Positions 26,044 through 34,912 of a DNA stretch of 34,912 nt are shown here, piece by piece. The DNA comes from Zoogloeaceae bacterium (lineage in GTDB: Bacteria > Pseudomonadota > Gammaproteobacteria > Burkholderiales > Rhodocyclaceae): NCBI GenBank assembly GCA_031271025.1, contig JAISWQ010000168.1, forward strand, positions 1 to 34,912, in the 5' to 3' direction. Within the stretch, counting starts at the first letter, position 1. Every line of letters begins with the position of its first letter. The notes under the pieces are model-generated. The model worked only from the letters and a program-made list of their open reading frames with translations. It did not search any database and was not told where the DNA came from. The position numbers were made by a program, and so were the translations under genes.

Positions 26044-27009
26044 ATGAGCGATTTTACGAGCGAATTCTGGAACTTCTATGTGATCGGGATCGTGGTGTTG
26101 AGCCTTCTGGCTTGCCTCATCCTGCTCTGGAGTCAAGGTTCCGTAACCTACACGGCGGGCAAAACCACCGGACATGCCTGGGATGAAGACCTTGAGGAAT
26201 ACAACAATCCCATGCCCAAATGGTGGAGCCTTCTCTTCTACCTCACGGTAGTCTTTTCCGTTGTTTACCTCTTCTTCTTTCCGGGGCTGGGCAAGTACCA
26301 GGGCTATCTGAACTGGTCTTCCGCCAAGTACAGCCTGGGCGCCGACGGCACAGTGGCAAACCAGGCGGGAAGCAAGTACCAGAGTGAAGTGGATACCGTG
26401 AACAGGAAACTGGAGCCGACGCTGAACCGTTATCTGGCTCTGGACATCCCGACTCTGGCGAAAGACCCGAAAGCGATGGAGATGGGGCAACGCCTGTTTC
26501 AGTCCTATTGCATCCAGTGCCACGGTTCTGACGCCAAGGGTTCCAAAGGTTTCCCCAATCTGACCAATGACGATTGGCAATGGGGAGGCGAGCCGGAGCA
26601 GATCGAGGCGACGATCGCCGGTGGCCGCACGGCAGCCATGACGCCACATACCGACATGAGCGACGAAACGGTGAAGGATATCGCCAACTACGTGCTTTCT
26701 CTCTCTGGGGAGAGTTCGGATAGCGAACGCATCGCGCGGGGTGAAGCTGCCTTCAGGAACAGCGATTGCCTGACCTGTCACGATCCTGGCATCATGACGG
26801 GGCAGCCGACAGGTGTGCCTTCCGGCAATATCCTGATGGGAGCGCCCAATTTGACGGATAAGGTCTGGCTCTACAGTCGTAATCCGGAGGTGGTGGCGGA
26901 CACCATCAAGAACGGGCGCAACAACCAGATGCCCGGCTGGGAAGGCTTCCTGGGCAAGGGCAAGGTGCATCTGCTGGCCGCCTATGTGTATAGTCAGAGC
27001 CACAAGTAA
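26044..27009 (+). CDS. ccoP: cbb3 oxidase di-heme subunit CcoP
   Basis: Di-heme cytochrome c subunit that receives electrons from soluble or membrane cytochromes. The 321-residue protein has two hydrophobic helices near the N-terminus (about residues 10-35 and 58-80) separated by the HAWDEDLEEYNNPMPKWW motif typical of CcoP, then two cytochrome c domains with CIQCH (Cys156, Cys159, His160) and CLTCH (Cys242, Cys245, His246). A terminator begins 30 bases after the stop. Confidence 0.97.
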   Translation: MSDFTSEFWNFYVIGIVVLSLLACLILLWSQGSVTYTAGKTTGHAWDEDLEEYNNPMPKWWSLLFYLTVVFSVVYLFFFPGLGKYQGYLNWSSAKYSLGADGTVANQAGSKYQSEVDTVNRKLEPTLNRYLALDIPTLAKDPKAMEMGQRLFQSYCIQCHGSDAKGSKGFPNLTNDDWQWGGEPEQIEATIAGGRTAAMTPHTDMSDETVKDIANYVLSLSGESSDSERIARGEAAFRNSDCLTCHDPGIMTGQPTGVPSGNILMGAPNLTDKVWLYSRNPEVVADTIKNGRNNQMPGWEGFLGKGKVHLLAAYVYSQSHK

Positions 27010-27039
27010 ATTTGTGCGCAGGTAGTCGGTAGTCAACAA

Positions 27040-27074
27040 GGGGAAGCGGCACGTCAGAGGCCGCTCCCCGTTTT
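27040..27074 (+). terminator. Rho-independent terminator after ccoP
   Basis: GGGG-A-AGCGGC and GCCGCT-CCCC pair into a ten-pair stem with one bulged A, followed by G and four T. It separates ccoNOQP from ccoG, perhaps incompletely because the T tract is short. Confidence 0.75.
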
Positions 27075-27099
27075 CATGAGCGCGCGACGCGCGTAGAAT
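27071..27099 (+). promoter_or_regulatory. Possible promoter of ccoG
   Basis: TTTTCA (27071-27076) and TAGAAT (27094-27099) are 17 bases apart. The -35 is weak and overlaps the terminator tail, so this is tentative; no FNR box is seen here. Confidence 0.35.
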
Positions 27100-27186
27100 T
27101 GTGCGGTGTTCGCTCTTGAAACCATGTGTTTATCCCGGAATGGCAAGTATTCACATGCCGCTCTGGCACAGAGGAGACTTGTCAAA

Positions 27187-28596
27187 ATGAACCAACCCGT
27201 TTCTTCCCCCCCGGTGGCCAACACGGAACAGCCTGTTTCGCTTTACGAAAAACATAAAAAAATCTACGTGCGCTCAGTCCAGGGAAAGTGGGCGACTTGG
27301 CGCTGGATTCTGGTTTGGGGCACCCAGCTCCTGTTTTATAGTTTGCCCTGGCTGACCTGGGGCGACCGGCAGGCTGTGCTTTTCCATCTTGTGCAACGCA
27401 AGTTCTACATCTTTGGTCTTGTACTCTGGCCGCAGGATATTTTTTATCTCACGATTCTGCTCATTCTTTCCGCCTATTCGCTTTTTCTGTTTACGGCGGT
27501 GGCTGGACGTTTGTTTTGTGGCTATGCCTGTCCGCAGACGGTCTATACCGAAATTTTTCAATGGATTGAAGCCAGAATCGAAGGTGAGCGTCCGGCACGG
27601 ATGAAGCTGGACAAGCAGCCGATGAACGCGCGCAAATTGGGTCTGAAAAGCGCGAAACATCTGATTTGGCTGCTCTTCTCGTTGTGGACGGGCTTTACCC
27701 TGGTGTGCTACTTCACGCCGGTACGGGAAATGATGGCCAATTTGCCGACCTTCAGTTTTGGCGGGTGGGAGATTTTCTGGCTCTTCTTCTACGGCGGCTT
27801 TACATATCTGATGGCGGGTTTTATGCGCGAGCAGGTATGCAAATACATGTGTCCTTACGCGCGCTTCCAGTCCGTGATGTTCGACCCGGATACCCTCATC
27901 ATCTCCTATGACCAGAAACGCGGTGAACCGCGCGGGATTCGCAAGAAGGGAAAAGATGCTTCCGCCCTGGGCGATTGCGTGGATTGCGATATCTGTGTGC
28001 AGGCTTGCCCGACCGGCATCGACATTCGCAGGGGGTTGCAATACGAATGCATCGGTTGCGGCGCCTGCATCGACGGCTGTGACGAGGTGATGGACAAGTT
28101 GGGCAAGCCACGCGGCCTGGTGTGCTATACCTCGGAAAACGCGCTGGCGGGCAAATACGGGCGTACTGGCCTCATGAGCCATATCCTGCGTCCGCGCGTC
28201 GTGATTTACAGCGTGATCCTGTTGGCCATTGCGACAGCGGCGGGCTGGTCACTGGCTACCCGCGTCCCCCTGCGCGCCGACCTCTTGCGCGATCGCGCCA
28301 CGCTGGCGCGGGAGGCTGAGGATGGCCGCATCGAAAATGTCTATACCCTGAAAGTCATGAACGTTTCCGAAAAAGAGCGTGTTTTCAGGGTGAGTGTGTC
28401 GGGGCTGGAAGGCATTGCCCTGATCTCGGATCTGCTGTTGAATGTGGGCGCGGCGGAAAACAAGGATGTTTCAGTCAGTGTCCGGGTGCCCTATGGCATT
28501 GCGCCCAAGGGCGCGCACAAAATCTGGTTCGACGTGGTGGCGACCGATGATCCCACGGTTGCCGTACACGAAAAAACGACTTTCATGATGCCTTGA
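27187..28596 (+). CDS. ccoG: Polyferredoxin-type cupric reductase CcoG/FixG
   Basis: Membrane protein of cbb3 biogenesis; in Rhodobacter CcoG was shown to reduce Cu(II). The 469-residue protein has several helices in its N-terminal half, the FCGYACPQTVY motif near residue 112, and two 4Fe-4S motifs: Cys264, 267, 270, 274 (CVDCDICVQACP) and Cys288, 291, 294, 298 (CIGCGACIDGC). After a final helix (about 340-360) the C-terminal part is an Ig-like periplasmic domain. The start at 27187 follows GAGGAG. fixH follows after 11 bases. Confidence 0.96.
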   Translation: MNQPVSSPPVANTEQPVSLYEKHKKIYVRSVQGKWATWRWILVWGTQLLFYSLPWLTWGDRQAVLFHLVQRKFYIFGLVLWPQDIFYLTILLILSAYSLFLFTAVAGRLFCGYACPQTVYTEIFQWIEARIEGERPARMKLDKQPMNARKLGLKSAKHLIWLLFSLWTGFTLVCYFTPVREMMANLPTFSFGGWEIFWLFFYGGFTYLMAGFMREQVCKYMCPYARFQSVMFDPDTLIISYDQKRGEPRGIRKKGKDASALGDCVDCDICVQACPTGIDIRRGLQYECIGCGACIDGCDEVMDKLGKPRGLVCYTSENALAGKYGRTGLMSHILRPRVVIYSVILLAIATAAGWSLATRVPLRADLLRDRATLAREAEDGRIENVYTLKVMNVSEKERVFRVSVSGLEGIALISDLLLNVGAAENKDVSVSVRVPYGIAPKGAHKIWFDVVATDDPTVAVHEKTTFMMP

Positions 28597-28607
28597 GGAT
28601 AGCTTGC

Positions 28608-29126
28608 ATGACACAAATAAACGAAGCCCTTGCCCCGCCCCGTCCCTGGTATCGAGAACCCTGGCCCTGGATTCTCATGGGCTTGCCGGCAATTGTAGTT
28701 GTTGCGGGGATCGTGACCCTGGTGATCGCGGTGAATTCCAACGACGGCGTGGTGAGCGACGATTATTACAAGCGGGGTCTGGCGGTGAACCAGGTGATAG
28801 ACCGGGATATTGCCGCGCAGGCAATGGGCTTGCAGGCCAATCTCATGCGCAATGGCGCGGCGATTCGGGCGATTGTTACCGCGAAGCCGGAGGTCGTTCT
28901 GCCGGAGGTGGTGCGTCTGCGTCTTGCGCATCCCACGCGCAGCGGCATGGATCAGGAAATTGACCTGACGCGCGATGCGCCGGGCAGCTATGGCGGCCAG
29001 TTGCAGAATGCGCAACTGGGCGGCCGCTGGAACGTGTTTTTAGAAGACCAGGCCAGGAACTGGCGTTTGACAGGCAATTGGCAGTTGTCGCAGGAGTTGC
29101 CCTTGCAGTTGCTTCCCCATCAGTGA
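28608..29126 (+). CDS. ccoH: cbb3 assembly protein FixH/CcoH
   Basis: A 172-residue membrane-anchored protein of the FixH family, which associates with CcoN during assembly. PWPWILMGLPAIVVVAGIV begins the single N-terminal helix (about residues 16-40); the following SNDGVVSDDYYKRGLAVNQ is the FixH signature. The rest is a periplasmic beta domain. GAGGA lies upstream of the ATG; a TTG at 28593 in frame is not needed. Confidence 0.92.
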   Translation: MTQINEALAPPRPWYREPWPWILMGLPAIVVVAGIVTLVIAVNSNDGVVSDDYYKRGLAVNQVIDRDIAAQAMGLQANLMRNGAAIRAIVTAKPEVVLPEVVRLRLAHPTRSGMDQEIDLTRDAPGSYGGQLQNAQLGGRWNVFLEDQARNWRLTGNWQLSQELPLQLLPHQ

Positions 29127-29167
29127 GTTTCCCGTTTTACCCGACAAACACTATGGAGGTGTTGCTC

Positions 29168-29302
29168 ATGCTTCAGGAACTATTATCCAGCCCGGTTGGA
29201 TTGCTCTCGCTTTTCACCATTGGCTTTGTTGTCGTTATCGCGGTTTTCCTTTTCTTCTTCTTTGGGAAGAAGATCAAGGAAGAAGAAGCGCAAAAGGGCT
29301 GA
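29168..29302 (+). CDS. DUF3149-like small membrane protein
   Basis: A 44-residue protein: short N-terminal amphipathic part (MLQELLSSPVGLLSLF), one transmembrane helix (about residues 11-32) with a run of four Phe in FLFFFFGKK, then a charged tail KIKEEEAQKG. The pattern fits the DUF3149 family of small betaproteobacterial membrane proteins; function unknown. The start at 29168 has a perfect GGAGG at 8 bases spacing; an ATG at 29153 overlaps that site. It lies 41 bases after fixH and before a strong terminator, so it probably belongs to the ccoG-ccoH transcript. Confidence 0.75.
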   Translation: MLQELLSSPVGLLSLFTIGFVVVIAVFLFFFFGKKIKEEEAQKG

Positions 29303-29349
29303 AGTCTGCCGGAATGGCTGGGACGGAGAATCTCCGCCCACTCGCCAGA

Positions 29350-29380
29350 GCCTCCGTTTCGCAAGGACGGAGGCTTTTTT
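29350..29380 (+). terminator. Rho-independent terminator of the cbb3 locus
   Basis: GCCTCCGT (29350-29357) and ACGGAGGC (29367-29374) form an eight-pair stem followed by six T. Group II intron-like sequence begins directly behind the T run. Confidence 0.92.
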
Positions 29381-29755
29381 GTGTACGCCCGGCATGGACG
29401 CACTCCTGCGGGTGAACGTTCCGCCGTAAGTTGATCACGGCGAGCGAAGCGCAACTGCATAAGGGGTACCGAGTGTGGGAAGGAAGCGTAGGGCATAAGC
29501 TGCGAGCCGATAGACAAGAACCAGATGGAAGGCGTTGCCAAGCAGGGCGATCGGGCAAGAAACCGCGAAGCTCTGGTGATCAAGGCGAGGTGGCGTAGAG
29601 TCGGCGGTTGTGCAGTGAAGGAGTGCGTTCTTACCTGGGGAGGTCTTGCCTCATGGCTGAAAGGCCGACGTGGAGACACGGAGCGAGAAGTCGGCTTCAG
29701 GTCGTAGTAGCCGCCAGTCTGGGGCGAAGGGTCAAACGAGGAGAAGTGTTCGAGA
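29381..29755 (+). mobile_element. Truncated group II intron, 5' ribozyme part
   Basis: The stretch begins GTGTACGCCCGGCATGG directly after a terminator T run and continues with group II-like features: GAGCGAAGCGCAACTG, a region of many short stems, and GAGAAGTCGG...AGGTCGTAGTAGCC (around 29688-29714), which resembles the conserved AAGTCAGCAGAGGTCATAGTAG block before the intron-encoded reverse transcriptase. No reverse transcriptase frame and no domain V/VI follow; the right boundary is estimated. Insertion right behind an intrinsic terminator is the habit of group IIC introns, although the 5' end departs from GUGYG at one base. Confidence 0.6.
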
Positions 29756-29759
29756 TCAT

Positions 29760-30154
29760 GTTGATGTTGAACGTAGTGCGTCAGAAGCCCGCGGTAGCGT
29801 TTGCGCTCACGTTTCTTCCTGTGTTGCCCCTTCCGCTTGCCGCTATCTGATTGGTCGTGATTCGAAAAAGTGCCGTATGTTCCAACCACCATACCGCTCG
29901 CGGTATTGCTCTCGCAGCGCCAGCACTTCATCCGCTGGCGCTCCACGCGCCGACCGATTCTCCAGACGCCTATCCAGCAGTCCTGCTTCACCATCGGCCT
30001 CATAACGCGCCAGATAACGGCGGAAACTGCGCGCGCGCATCCCCAGCAGATGCGCCGCTTCCTCCTGACTCGATCGTCCCTGATTCCTGCCTTCATACGC
30101 TTCCACAAAACGCATCTTCCTCACTTCTTCCTGTACGATTATCCATTTCATCAA
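29760..30154 (-). pseudogene. ISNCY-family transposase remnant
   Basis: The first frame (30154 to 29843) encodes an N-terminal helix-turn-helix region of ISNCY type: QEEAAHLLGMRARSFRRYLA, YEADGEAGLLDRR, then a WNIRHF block. Homology breaks off there; a second frame downstream shows RKGQHRKKRERK, resembling the later HRKRRER block, so about 30 residues and the frame are lost, and the catalytic domain is missing. CCGGACAAC and ACAAAGGTGGACAG around 30180-30212 may be the terminal repeat. The lower boundary is estimated; the junction with the intron fragment is around 29755. Confidence 0.7.
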
Positions 30155-30250
30155 AAACCTCCTTCGGGGGACTATGACGACCGGACAACTATCGCGCTAC
30201 AAAGGTGGACAGATTGGAAGCTCGCTACAGGCGGGTTTTTTTGGGGTATT

Positions 30251-30272
30251 ACCACGCATGCCGTGGTTTTTT
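30251..30272 (+). terminator. Terminator-like hairpin before HU
   Basis: ACCACG and CGTGGT pair around a CATGC loop, followed by a T run (30267-30272). Nothing obvious upstream on the plus strand needs it except the intron/IS remnants. The rest of 30155-30359 has no gene. Confidence 0.55.
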
Positions 30273-30295
30273 GGTGGAATTCGCGTGAAAACGAC

Positions 30296-30324
30296 TAGGC
30301 AATTTCCCAAAGGCGTTGGATAAT
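30296..30324 (+). promoter_or_regulatory. Probable promoter of the HU gene
   Basis: TAGGCA (30296-30301) and GATAAT (30319-30324) are separated by 17 bases, predicting a start around 30331 and a leader of about 29 bases. Confidence 0.45.
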
Positions 30325-30359
30325 CGCATCTCCGATTTTTCTTCACAGGAACAAATACC

Positions 30360-30674
30360 ATGAACAAGACTGAGCTGGTCAAGGCTCTGGCTGAGAAGGG
30401 GGGCATCTCTCTTGTTGCAGCGGGGGATGCATTGGACAATTTCCTGGAAATTGTGACGAATACCTTGGCTTCTGGCGATAGCATCACGCTGGTTGGTTTT
30501 GGCGCTTTCTCCGTGGCAGAGCGTGCCGCGCGCAAAGGACGTAATCCGCAAACGGGCAAGGAAATCAATATTGCTGCATCCAAGGCTGTCAAGTTTTCTG
30601 CTGGTGCCAAGCTGAAAGCTGCCGTGAATCCCGTGAAAACTCCTGCGAAAAAAAGCACCTCGAAGAAGAAGTAG
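30360..30674 (+). CDS. hupB: DNA-binding protein HU
   Basis: Nucleoid protein that bends DNA as a dimer. The 104-residue product begins MNKTELVKALAEKGG and has the VGFGAFSV strand and RKGRNPQTGKEI arm that inserts into the minor groove. Residues about 93-104 form an extra basic tail (KTPAKKSTSKKK) beyond the usual 90 residues, as in some betaproteobacterial HU proteins. ACAGGA lies upstream. Whether it is HU-alpha or HU-beta cannot be told here. Confidence 0.93.
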   Translation: MNKTELVKALAEKGGISLVAAGDALDNFLEIVTNTLASGDSITLVGFGAFSVAERAARKGRNPQTGKEINIAASKAVKFSAGAKLKAAVNPVKTPAKKSTSKKK

Positions 30675-30694
30675 GCATCGCTTCCTTTCGGGCA

Positions 30695-30723
30695 ACCGGC
30701 CTCGCCGCGAGGCCGGTTTTTTT
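30695..30723 (+). terminator. Rho-independent terminator after HU
   Basis: ACCGGCCTCG and CGAGGCCGGT form a perfect ten-pair stem around CCG, followed by seven T (30717-30723). Ends 30 bases before typA. Confidence 0.92.
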
Positions 30724-30753
30724 GTTTGTCCCCATTTTGGATCTTTTTCCACC

Positions 30754-32595
<1,842 letters not shown>

Positions 32596-32617
32596 GTTCT
32601 TGCGAAGCACGCAATAC

Positions 32618-32649
32618 AAGGCCGACAAACATGTCGGCCTTTTGTTTTT
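32618..32649 (+). terminator. Rho-independent terminator after typA
   Basis: AAGGCCGACA and TGTCGGCCTT form a perfect ten-pair stem around AACA, followed by a T-rich tail (TTTTGTTTTT). Confidence 0.92.
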
Positions 32650-32736
32650 GGGGGACTGAAGCCGCGCGTTGGAATTTCCGGGACGGACGCGCTTCTGTCT
32701 TACAATGCCACGCTCTTTTCTCTGTTTGTCCTTGCC

Positions 32737-34740
32737 ATGTCCACGCCCTTGCTGAATGTCACTGATCTTTCCCTTGCCATCAGCGGCGGAAAACTTGCGC
32801 CCGAACTGCCTGCGGTCGAAGGTCTGACGCTGACGCTCCATGCGGGCGAAACGCTGGCGCTGGTGGGCGAATCTGGCTGTGGCAAGTCGCTGACGGCGTT
32901 GGCCTTGATGCGTTTGTTGCCGCCTGCCGTGCGGGTTGCAAGTGGCGCTGTCCGTTTGCGAGGGGAAAATTTGCTGCATCTGCCGGAAGCCGCCATGCGT
33001 ACACGGCGCGGGCGGGAAATGGCGATGATTTTTCAGGAACCGGCCACCAGCCTCAATCCCGTGCTCACTGTCGGGCAGCAGATTGGCGAGGCTCTGGCGC
33101 GACGCGGCATCCGGGGACGTGCGGCGCAGGAGGCCGCGGCGGAATTGCTGCGCCAGGTTGGCATTGCCGAACCGGCGCGGCGACTGGGCGAATATCCCTT
33201 TCAGCTTTCCGGTGGTATGAAGCAACGGGTGATGATTGCCGCCGCGCTTGCCGGCGCGCCGGAGATTCTGATTGCGGACGAACCGACCACGGCGCTGGAT
33301 GTGACCGTGCAATCCCAGATTCTGGATTTGCTCCTGAGCCTCCAGGCGGAACGCGGCATGGCCATGCTCTTGATTACGCACGATCTGGGTGTGGTGGCGC
33401 GCATGGCGCATCGGGTGGGCGTCATGTACGCGGGGCAACTGGTAGAAACCGCGTCGCGTGACCGTTTTTTCAGTGCCCCCGGGCATCCCTACAGTCAGGC
33501 GCTTTTTGCCGCGTTGCCGGAAGCCGCGCAAGGACGGCAACGGTTGTTCGCCTTGCCAGGACAGGTGCCCGCGCTTGCCGCCATGCCAGACGCTTGCCGT
33601 TTTGCCGGGCGCTGCGCGCGGGTACAGGCGGTTTGCCGGGAACAAGCGCCGCCCTGGCTGGAAAACGATGCGCATGGCGCGGGTATCCGCTGCCATTTTC
33701 CCGGTGTTGGCGTGGAGCAGACTCATGCAGAAGAAGTAAGCGCAGCGGCGCGGTCTGCCGCCACCGACACGCCCTTGCTGCGCCTGGAAGGGCTGGTCGT
33801 GCATTTCCCGATCCGCAAGGGGCTGCTGCAAAGGGCGCGGGAGGTCGTGCGCGCGGTGGATGGGGTTTCGCTCACCCTGTCGCCGGGGAAAACGCTGGCG
33901 CTGGTGGGCGAATCCGGTTGCGGCAAGAGTACGGCAGGACGCGCCCTGCTGCGCCTCGTTCCCTGGACGTCAGGCAAGCTCTTCTGGGCAGGCAAGCAGG
34001 CGCCGCTGCACGACGCCAAACGCTGGCGGGATTTGCGGCGGCAGATGCAAATGGTTTTTCAGGATCCCTTCGCTTCCCTGAATCCGCGCCTCACGGTGGG
34101 CGAAATCCTGCTGGAAGGCATGGTGGCGCTTGGTGTGACGGCCTCCCTGCGGGAAGGGCGTCCGGCGCTGGAGAAGCTGTTGGCTCAGGTTGGCCTGGCT
34201 GCGGAAGTGATGGCGCGTTATCCACACGAATTTTCCGGCGGGCAGCGTCAGCGCATTGCCATTGCGCGAGCACTGGCGGTATCGCCGCAGGTGCTGATTT
34301 GCGACGAACCCACCTCCGCGCTGGATGTTTCCGTGCAGGCGCAAATTCTCAATCTCCTGAAGGACTTGCAGGCGGAACTGGGGCTGGCCTGTCTCTTCAT
34401 CACGCATAATTTTGCCGTGGTGCGCTATCTGGCGCATGAGATTGCGGTGATGTATCTGGGGCGGGTGGTGGAGCGGGGCGAGGCCGGGAAGGTACTGGCT
34501 GCGCCCGCGCATCCCTATACGCAGGCTCTGCTTTCTGCCGTGCCGACGCTGGACGGGAAGGGCAATGTGATCATCCGCCTGAAGGGAGAACCGCCGTCTC
34601 CCATCCAGCCGCCATCAGGTTGCCATTTCCATCCGCGCTGCTCCCGTGTGCGCCCGGAATGCCGGGGACGCAGTCCGGAAGTGCGGTGTTTTTCAGATGG
34701 GCGCTGGGTTGCCTGCCACTTCGCGGGATTGGAGGAATGA
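32737..34740 (+). CDS. Tandem peptide-transporter ATPase (DppD-DppF type)
   Basis: A 667-residue protein with two complete ABC ATPase domains, as in YejF and GsiA, which power peptide-type importers. First domain: Walker A GESGCGKS (residues 44-51), signature LSGGM (157-161), Walker B ILIADEP. Second: Walker A GESGCGKS (391-398), signature FSGGQRQR (499-506), LICDEP. Each is followed by the oligopeptide-transporter C-terminal extension with cysteines (CRFAGRCARVQAVC and CHFHPRCSRVRPEC). Substrate cannot be told; no permease or binding-protein gene is beside it in this window. A TACAATGCC at 32701-32709 may be its -10; no Shine-Dalgarno is seen. Confidence 0.93.
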   Translation: MSTPLLNVTDLSLAISGGKLAPELPAVEGLTLTLHAGETLALVGESGCGKSLTALALMRLLPPAVRVASGAVRLRGENLLHLPEAAMRTRRGREMAMIFQEPATSLNPVLTVGQQIGEALARRGIRGRAAQEAAAELLRQVGIAEPARRLGEYPFQLSGGMKQRVMIAAALAGAPEILIADEPTTALDVTVQSQILDLLLSLQAERGMAMLLITHDLGVVARMAHRVGVMYAGQLVETASRDRFFSAPGHPYSQALFAALPEAAQGRQRLFALPGQVPALAAMPDACRFAGRCARVQAVCREQAPPWLENDAHGAGIRCHFPGVGVEQTHAEEVSAAARSAATDTPLLRLEGLVVHFPIRKGLLQRAREVVRAVDGVSLTLSPGKTLALVGESGCGKSTAGRALLRLVPWTSGKLFWAGKQAPLHDAKRWRDLRRQMQMVFQDPFASLNPRLTVGEILLEGMVALGVTASLREGRPALEKLLAQVGLAAEVMARYPHEFSGGQRQRIAIARALAVSPQVLICDEPTSALDVSVQAQILNLLKDLQAELGLACLFITHNFAVVRYLAHEIAVMYLGRVVERGEAGKVLAAPAHPYTQALLSAVPTLDGKGNVIIRLKGEPPSPIQPPSGCHFHPRCSRVRPECRGRSPEVRCFSDGRWVACHFAGLEE

Positions 34741-34768
34741 GCTTTTTCTGATTTCTTTCAAGAAAGTG

Positions 34769-34796
34769 TTGACATTTTTTTTTGCCTCCGTATAAT
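34769..34796 (+). promoter_or_regulatory. rRNA-type promoter (consensus -35 and -10)
   Basis: TTGACA (34769-34774) and TATAAT (34791-34796) are both perfect consensus with a 16-base spacer, followed by a GC-rich discriminator GCGCGGCT and preceded by T-rich sequence like an UP element. Together with the downstream leader this looks like a stringently controlled rRNA promoter. Confidence 0.85.
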
Positions 34797-34912
34797 GCGC
34801 GGCTCTGCTGACGACGAGGGTTGTCGGGCTGGATGGTTCGGGGTTGATTCTGGATTGTTTGGTGAATGTTTTTTAAAAGGATGGACAACCGATAGGTGTG
34901 GGCGCTCTGGGC
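34797..34912 (+). other. 16S rRNA leader with boxA-like sequence
   Basis: TGTTTTTTAAAA (34867-34878) resembles the boxA antitermination site, and GGACAACCGATAGGTGTGGG (34883-34902) resembles the sequence before 16S rRNA in betaproteobacteria. The mature 16S is expected a short distance outside the window. Confidence 0.65.

Noticed and set aside
29381-29842. Protein-coding frames across the intron-like stretch
   Set aside because: The open frames have no family pattern and the sequence composition fits a structured RNA and IS remnant better.

Overview
The window reads as a chromosomal contig from a GC-rich, flagellated betaproteobacterium that respires at low oxygen. Supports for this are a complete cbb3 oxidase locus with FNR/ANR boxes, a sigma-54 flagellar promoter, a betaproteobacterial-style ValS and LysC, and at the right edge an rRNA-type promoter and leader resembling those before betaproteobacterial 16S genes. 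Genus cannot be decided from the sequence. The left edge begins with 17 C and the right edge stops just before a presumed rRNA operon; both look like natural assembly break points.

Layout: (1) 1-4728: four exported proteins in a row, the last a FlgT/CsgG-like lipoprotein. (2) 4881-7564: an HDOD signalling protein, then flgB-flgC-flgD behind a near-perfect sigma-54 promoter; the flagellar operon stops after flgD. (3) 7565-9943: repeats, an NqrM-like small protein, queD divergent from a radical SAM gene, and an XRE regulator. (4) 10199-12063: aspartokinase lysC bracketed by copies of a palindromic MITE-like repeat, then a decayed IS5-type transposase. (5) 12364-14707: rfbB-rfbD for dTDP-rhamnose, then three tRNAs (Pro, Arg, His) on the minus strand. 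(6) 14852-18548: a hairpin cluster, a DUF4149-like membrane protein and valS. (7) 19218-20558: an AT-richer Rossmann/radical SAM gene with a 13-G tract inside its reading frame. (8) 20743-29302: ccoI-ccoS, an intergenic region with two FNR-type promoters, ccoN-O-Q-P, a terminator, ccoG, fixH/ccoH and a DUF3149-like small membrane protein. (9) 29381-30154: a truncated group II intron and an ISNCY-type transposase remnant. (10) 30360-34912: HU, typA/bipA, a tandem peptide-transporter ATPase and the rRNA promoter/leader.

How genes work together: CcoN, O, P and Q form the high-affinity terminal oxidase; CcoI exports copper for its assembly; CcoS, CcoG and CcoH are assembly factors. The FNR boxes before ccoN fit induction when oxygen falls. 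The more distal FNR box drives a promoter followed only about 62 bases downstream by a strong UUCG-loop terminator, so the region probably encodes an oxygen-regulated small RNA of about 89 nt. This, and the G13 tract in the radical SAM gene (a candidate phase-variation switch), are the two most interesting observations. The exported four-gene set upstream of flgB may be a flagellum-associated envelope assembly related to Vibrio FlgO/FlgP/FlgT.
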